Assembly (NCBI RefSeq): GCF_001546455.1
Contig: NZ_KQ956813.1
Span: 217,309 to 252,018 of the forward strand
DNA: 34,710 bases
Direction of reading: 5' to 3'
Origin: Gardnerella vaginalis
Lineage (GTDB): Bacteria; Actinomycetota; Actinomycetes; Actinomycetales; Bifidobacteriaceae
Shown here: piece after piece, positions 32,656-34,710 of the stretch
Numbering within the stretch: the first letter of the stretch is position 1
How the letters are laid out: each line of letters opens with the position of its first letter
The notes under the pieces: generated by a model
Told to the model about the DNA's origin: nothing
What the model saw: only the letters and a program-made list of their open reading frames with translations
Databases searched by the model: none
Made by a program: the position numbers and the translations under genes

Positions 32656-34563
32656 CTATTCCACAGTTACGGATTTTGCTAGATTTCTAGGCTTATCAAC
32701 GTCGTAGCCTTTAATCTTTGCCATATTCATTGCAAAAATCTGCAAAGCTACAACATCTACAAGCGGGCTTAGCAAAGTTGGGCATTTAGGACGCCAAAAT
32801 ACAATATCCGCGTAGCGTTCTGCATCTGGATCTCCATCTTCTGCAACAGCAATCGTAAACGCTCCACGCGCCTTAACTTCTTCGATTCCAGAGATTACCT
32901 TAGCGTGCAAAACGTCTCTTCCTCTAGAAGATGGCACAATCACAACAACAGGCTCGCCTTTGTCTACAAGGGCTATTGGCCCGTGCTTTAACTCTCCTGC
33001 AGCAAAGCCTTCTGTAAACGTGTACGCAATCTCTTTTAGCTTTAACGCACCTTCTAGCGCCACTGGGTATCCAACATGCCTTCCAAGGAACAAGAACGAT
33101 TTTGCGTCGATTGTTTGCTTTGCAGCCTGCATAATCGAATCAGCTTGCGTATCTAAAACGTTTTGGATTTTATCTGGCATTTCTTTAAGCTGAGACACAA
33201 TTTGCTGAATCTCATCTCTGTACATTGTTCCTTTGACTTGAGCCAAATAAAGCCCGAGCATGTATGCAGCTACGATTTGCGCAACGAAGGCTTTTGTGGA
33301 AGCCACTGCGATTTCCGGTCCAGCATGCGTGTAAAGTACAGCATCCGATTCTCGCGGAATACTAGAGCCTTGAGTGTTGCAAATAGCAAGCACGCGGCTA
33401 CCCTGCTCTCGCGCATGCCTTAATGCCATTAGCGTGTCCATTGTTTCGCCAGACTGCGAGATTGCAACAACAAGCGTTCTATGCGTTAAAATTGGATCTC
33501 TGTACCTAAACTCGTGAGCCAGCTCCACCTCCACTGGCACGCGCACCCAATGTTCAATCGCATATTTTGCAACTAATCCAGCGTAGCTTGCTGTTCCACA
33601 AGCCACCACTATTATCTTATCGATTGAACGCAAAATATCTTGACTAATCCTAACTTCGTCTAGAATAATATTCCCTTTTGCATCAAATCGCCCGCGCAAA
33701 GTATCGGCTACAGCATGCGGATCTTCGTGGATTTCTTTATCCATAAAGGAATCCCATCCGCCTTTTTCTACAGCCGAAGCATCCCAGTCTACAGTAAAGT
33801 AACTAGGGTTTTCAATCTCGTTGCCGTCAAAATCTGTAAGACGAAGCTGTGCTTTTCCGTTCCCCTCTATATCTCCGATTAAAACAGCCTGATCTTGACC
33901 AACTTCAAGAACCTTATCTGTGTATTCTACAAAAGCCGCAACATCGGAACCTAGAAAATACTCGTTATTTGAAACACCTACTACAAGTGGCGAATCGTGG
34001 CGAACGGCAGCAACAATATTAGGCTGTCTAACGTCAACTGCAAGTAGAGTAAAAGCACCTTTAAGAATTTTTGCAACTTGTCTTATTGCTTTAAAAAGAT
34101 CTGGCTTACCAGTTTCTTCAATTATTTGGTTTGCGATTTTTCCAAGCGCTTTGGCTGCCACTTCTGTATCTGTTTGAGATGAAAACTCTATGCCTTCTTT
34201 TTGCATTTGTTCTTTAAGACTAATAGCGTTTTCAATAATACCGTTGTGAATAAGGGCGATTTTTCCGTCTGCACTAATGTGTGGATGCGCATTTAAATCG
34301 CATGGAGCACCATTTGTAGCCCAACGTGTGTGGCCTATTGCAACGCTCGCCTCTGGCATTGGATTTTCGGCTATATCTTTTCTTAAAACAGCTAAGCGAC
34401 CCGCTTTTTTGCGCACGCATATAGAATCCATTCCTGGAGCAGCAAGAGCTACACCAGAAGAATCATAGCCTCTGTACTCTAAGCGTTCTAATCCGTTTAA
34501 GCAAACTTCTAAAGGCTTTGAGCAAACTGTGCCAAAACCTGCGTATCCAACAATTCCACACAT
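32656..34563 (-). CDS. glmS: Glutamine-fructose-6-phosphate aminotransferase
   Basis: GlmS makes glucosamine 6-phosphate from fructose 6-phosphate and glutamine, the entry to UDP-GlcNAc and peptidoglycan. The 635-residue product begins MCGIVGYAG, so C2 becomes the N-terminal nucleophile of the glutaminase domain (about 1-240, with GHTRWATNG and HNGIIEN). Two SIS isomerase domains follow, with VACGTASYAG, ISQSGETMDT and EGALKLKEIAYTFTEGFAAGELKHGPIAL. The end KPRNLAKSVTVE is the family terminus. The ATG at 34563 has a weak ribosome site (GTAGAA). The sugar-binding lipoprotein follows after 2 bp. Confidence 0.97.
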   Translation of the reverse strand: MCGIVGYAGFGTVCSKPLEVCLNGLERLEYRGYDSSGVALAAPGMDSICVRKKAGRLAVLRKDIAENPMPEASVAIGHTRWATNGAPCDLNAHPHISADGKIALIHNGIIENAISLKEQMQKEGIEFSSQTDTEVAAKALGKIANQIIEETGKPDLFKAIRQVAKILKGAFTLLAVDVRQPNIVAAVRHDSPLVVGVSNNEYFLGSDVAAFVEYTDKVLEVGQDQAVLIGDIEGNGKAQLRLTDFDGNEIENPSYFTVDWDASAVEKGGWDSFMDKEIHEDPHAVADTLRGRFDAKGNIILDEVRISQDILRSIDKIIVVACGTASYAGLVAKYAIEHWVRVPVEVELAHEFRYRDPILTHRTLVVAISQSGETMDTLMALRHAREQGSRVLAICNTQGSSIPRESDAVLYTHAGPEIAVASTKAFVAQIVAAYMLGLYLAQVKGTMYRDEIQQIVSQLKEMPDKIQNVLDTQADSIMQAAKQTIDAKSFLFLGRHVGYPVALEGALKLKEIAYTFTEGFAAGELKHGPIALVDKGEPVVVIVPSSRGRDVLHAKVISGIEEVKARGAFTIAVAEDGDPDAERYADIVFWRPKCPTLLSPLVDVVALQIFAMNMAKIKGYDVDKPRNLAKSVTVE

Positions 34564-34591
34564 AATTTTCTATTCTACGTTATAAAACGTG

Positions 34592-34677
34592 TGTGTTTCT
34601 ACTCGTTTTGCAATTATGTTTTGTAATTAATCTACATGTTTTGCAATTAATGCTATCTGTTGCTATGAATGCTATCT
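34592..34677. repeat. Direct repeats in the glmS upstream region
   Basis: On the minus strand the glmS leader holds three near-copies of ATTRCAAAACRWG, and two copies of AGATAGCATT(C/A)AT further upstream. They may be operator sites or simple sequence decay. The gap continues beyond the window edge, so the glmS promoter cannot be fixed. Confidence 0.5.
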
Positions 34678-34710
34678 GCTTTTGCTTCGAATCCTTTGCC
34701 AAAATGCTTT

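Noticed and set aside
34564..34710. glmS ribozyme/riboswitch upstream of glmS
   Set aside because: The visible 147 bp is AT-rich with simple direct repeats and no ribozyme-like core. The element is known mainly from Firmicutes.

Overview
The window looks like a chromosomal segment of a low-GC member of the Bifidobacteriaceae, most likely Gardnerella. I infer this from the actinobacterial gene order rpsT / lepA / hemW and dgt-dnaG, the bifidobacterial type LepA N-terminus, frequent TTG and GTG starts, and an AT-rich composition. No search was run, so the genus is an inference. No rRNA, tRNA, phage gene, transposase, insertion sequence or CRISPR array was seen.

Layout. Positions 1-4041, all on the minus strand, hold lepA, hemW, a small two-helix membrane protein and the start of a secreted protein that leaves the window. 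rpsT (4193-4453, plus) ends at a strong bidirectional terminator. Next come a GntR/UTRA regulator and a UlaA-like PTS IIC permease (minus). Between them lies an unusual leader: five 14-bp tandem repeats inside a long inverted repeat that ends in a T tract. An SLC13/ArsB-like ion permease (minus) is divergent from an acetolactate synthase-like ThDP enzyme (plus). Positions 10454-14592 carry a GH38 alpha-mannosidase followed by a nucleoside hydrolase, probably a two-gene nutrient-scavenging operon.

Positions 14683-20755 are housekeeping genes on the minus strand: luxS, a GNAT acetyltransferase, alr, dgt and dnaG. Positions 20929-26397 form a dipeptide/oligopeptide ABC operon: substrate-binding protein, two permeases and one fused double ATPase. 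A 65% GC, multi-hairpin intergenic island separates the binding-protein gene from the permease genes. This is the most striking non-coding feature in the window.

Divergent from that operon are pdxS-pdxT (PLP synthase), ending in a 15-bp perfect hairpin. A GH13 maltodextrin-type hydrolase (minus) is divergent from coaX (type III pantothenate kinase, plus). The window ends with glmS followed, 2 bp later, by a sugar-type ABC binding lipoprotein (minus).

Taken together, the genes describe a host-associated fermenter that scavenges mannosylated glycans, nucleosides, peptides, alpha-glucans and possibly ascorbate-like sugars, makes its own PLP and CoA precursor, and has LuxS. Non-coding DNA is notable for many short tandem repeats with different unit lengths (6, 8, 9, 12, 13, 14, 15, 16 and 23 bp), mostly in leaders and intergenic gaps.
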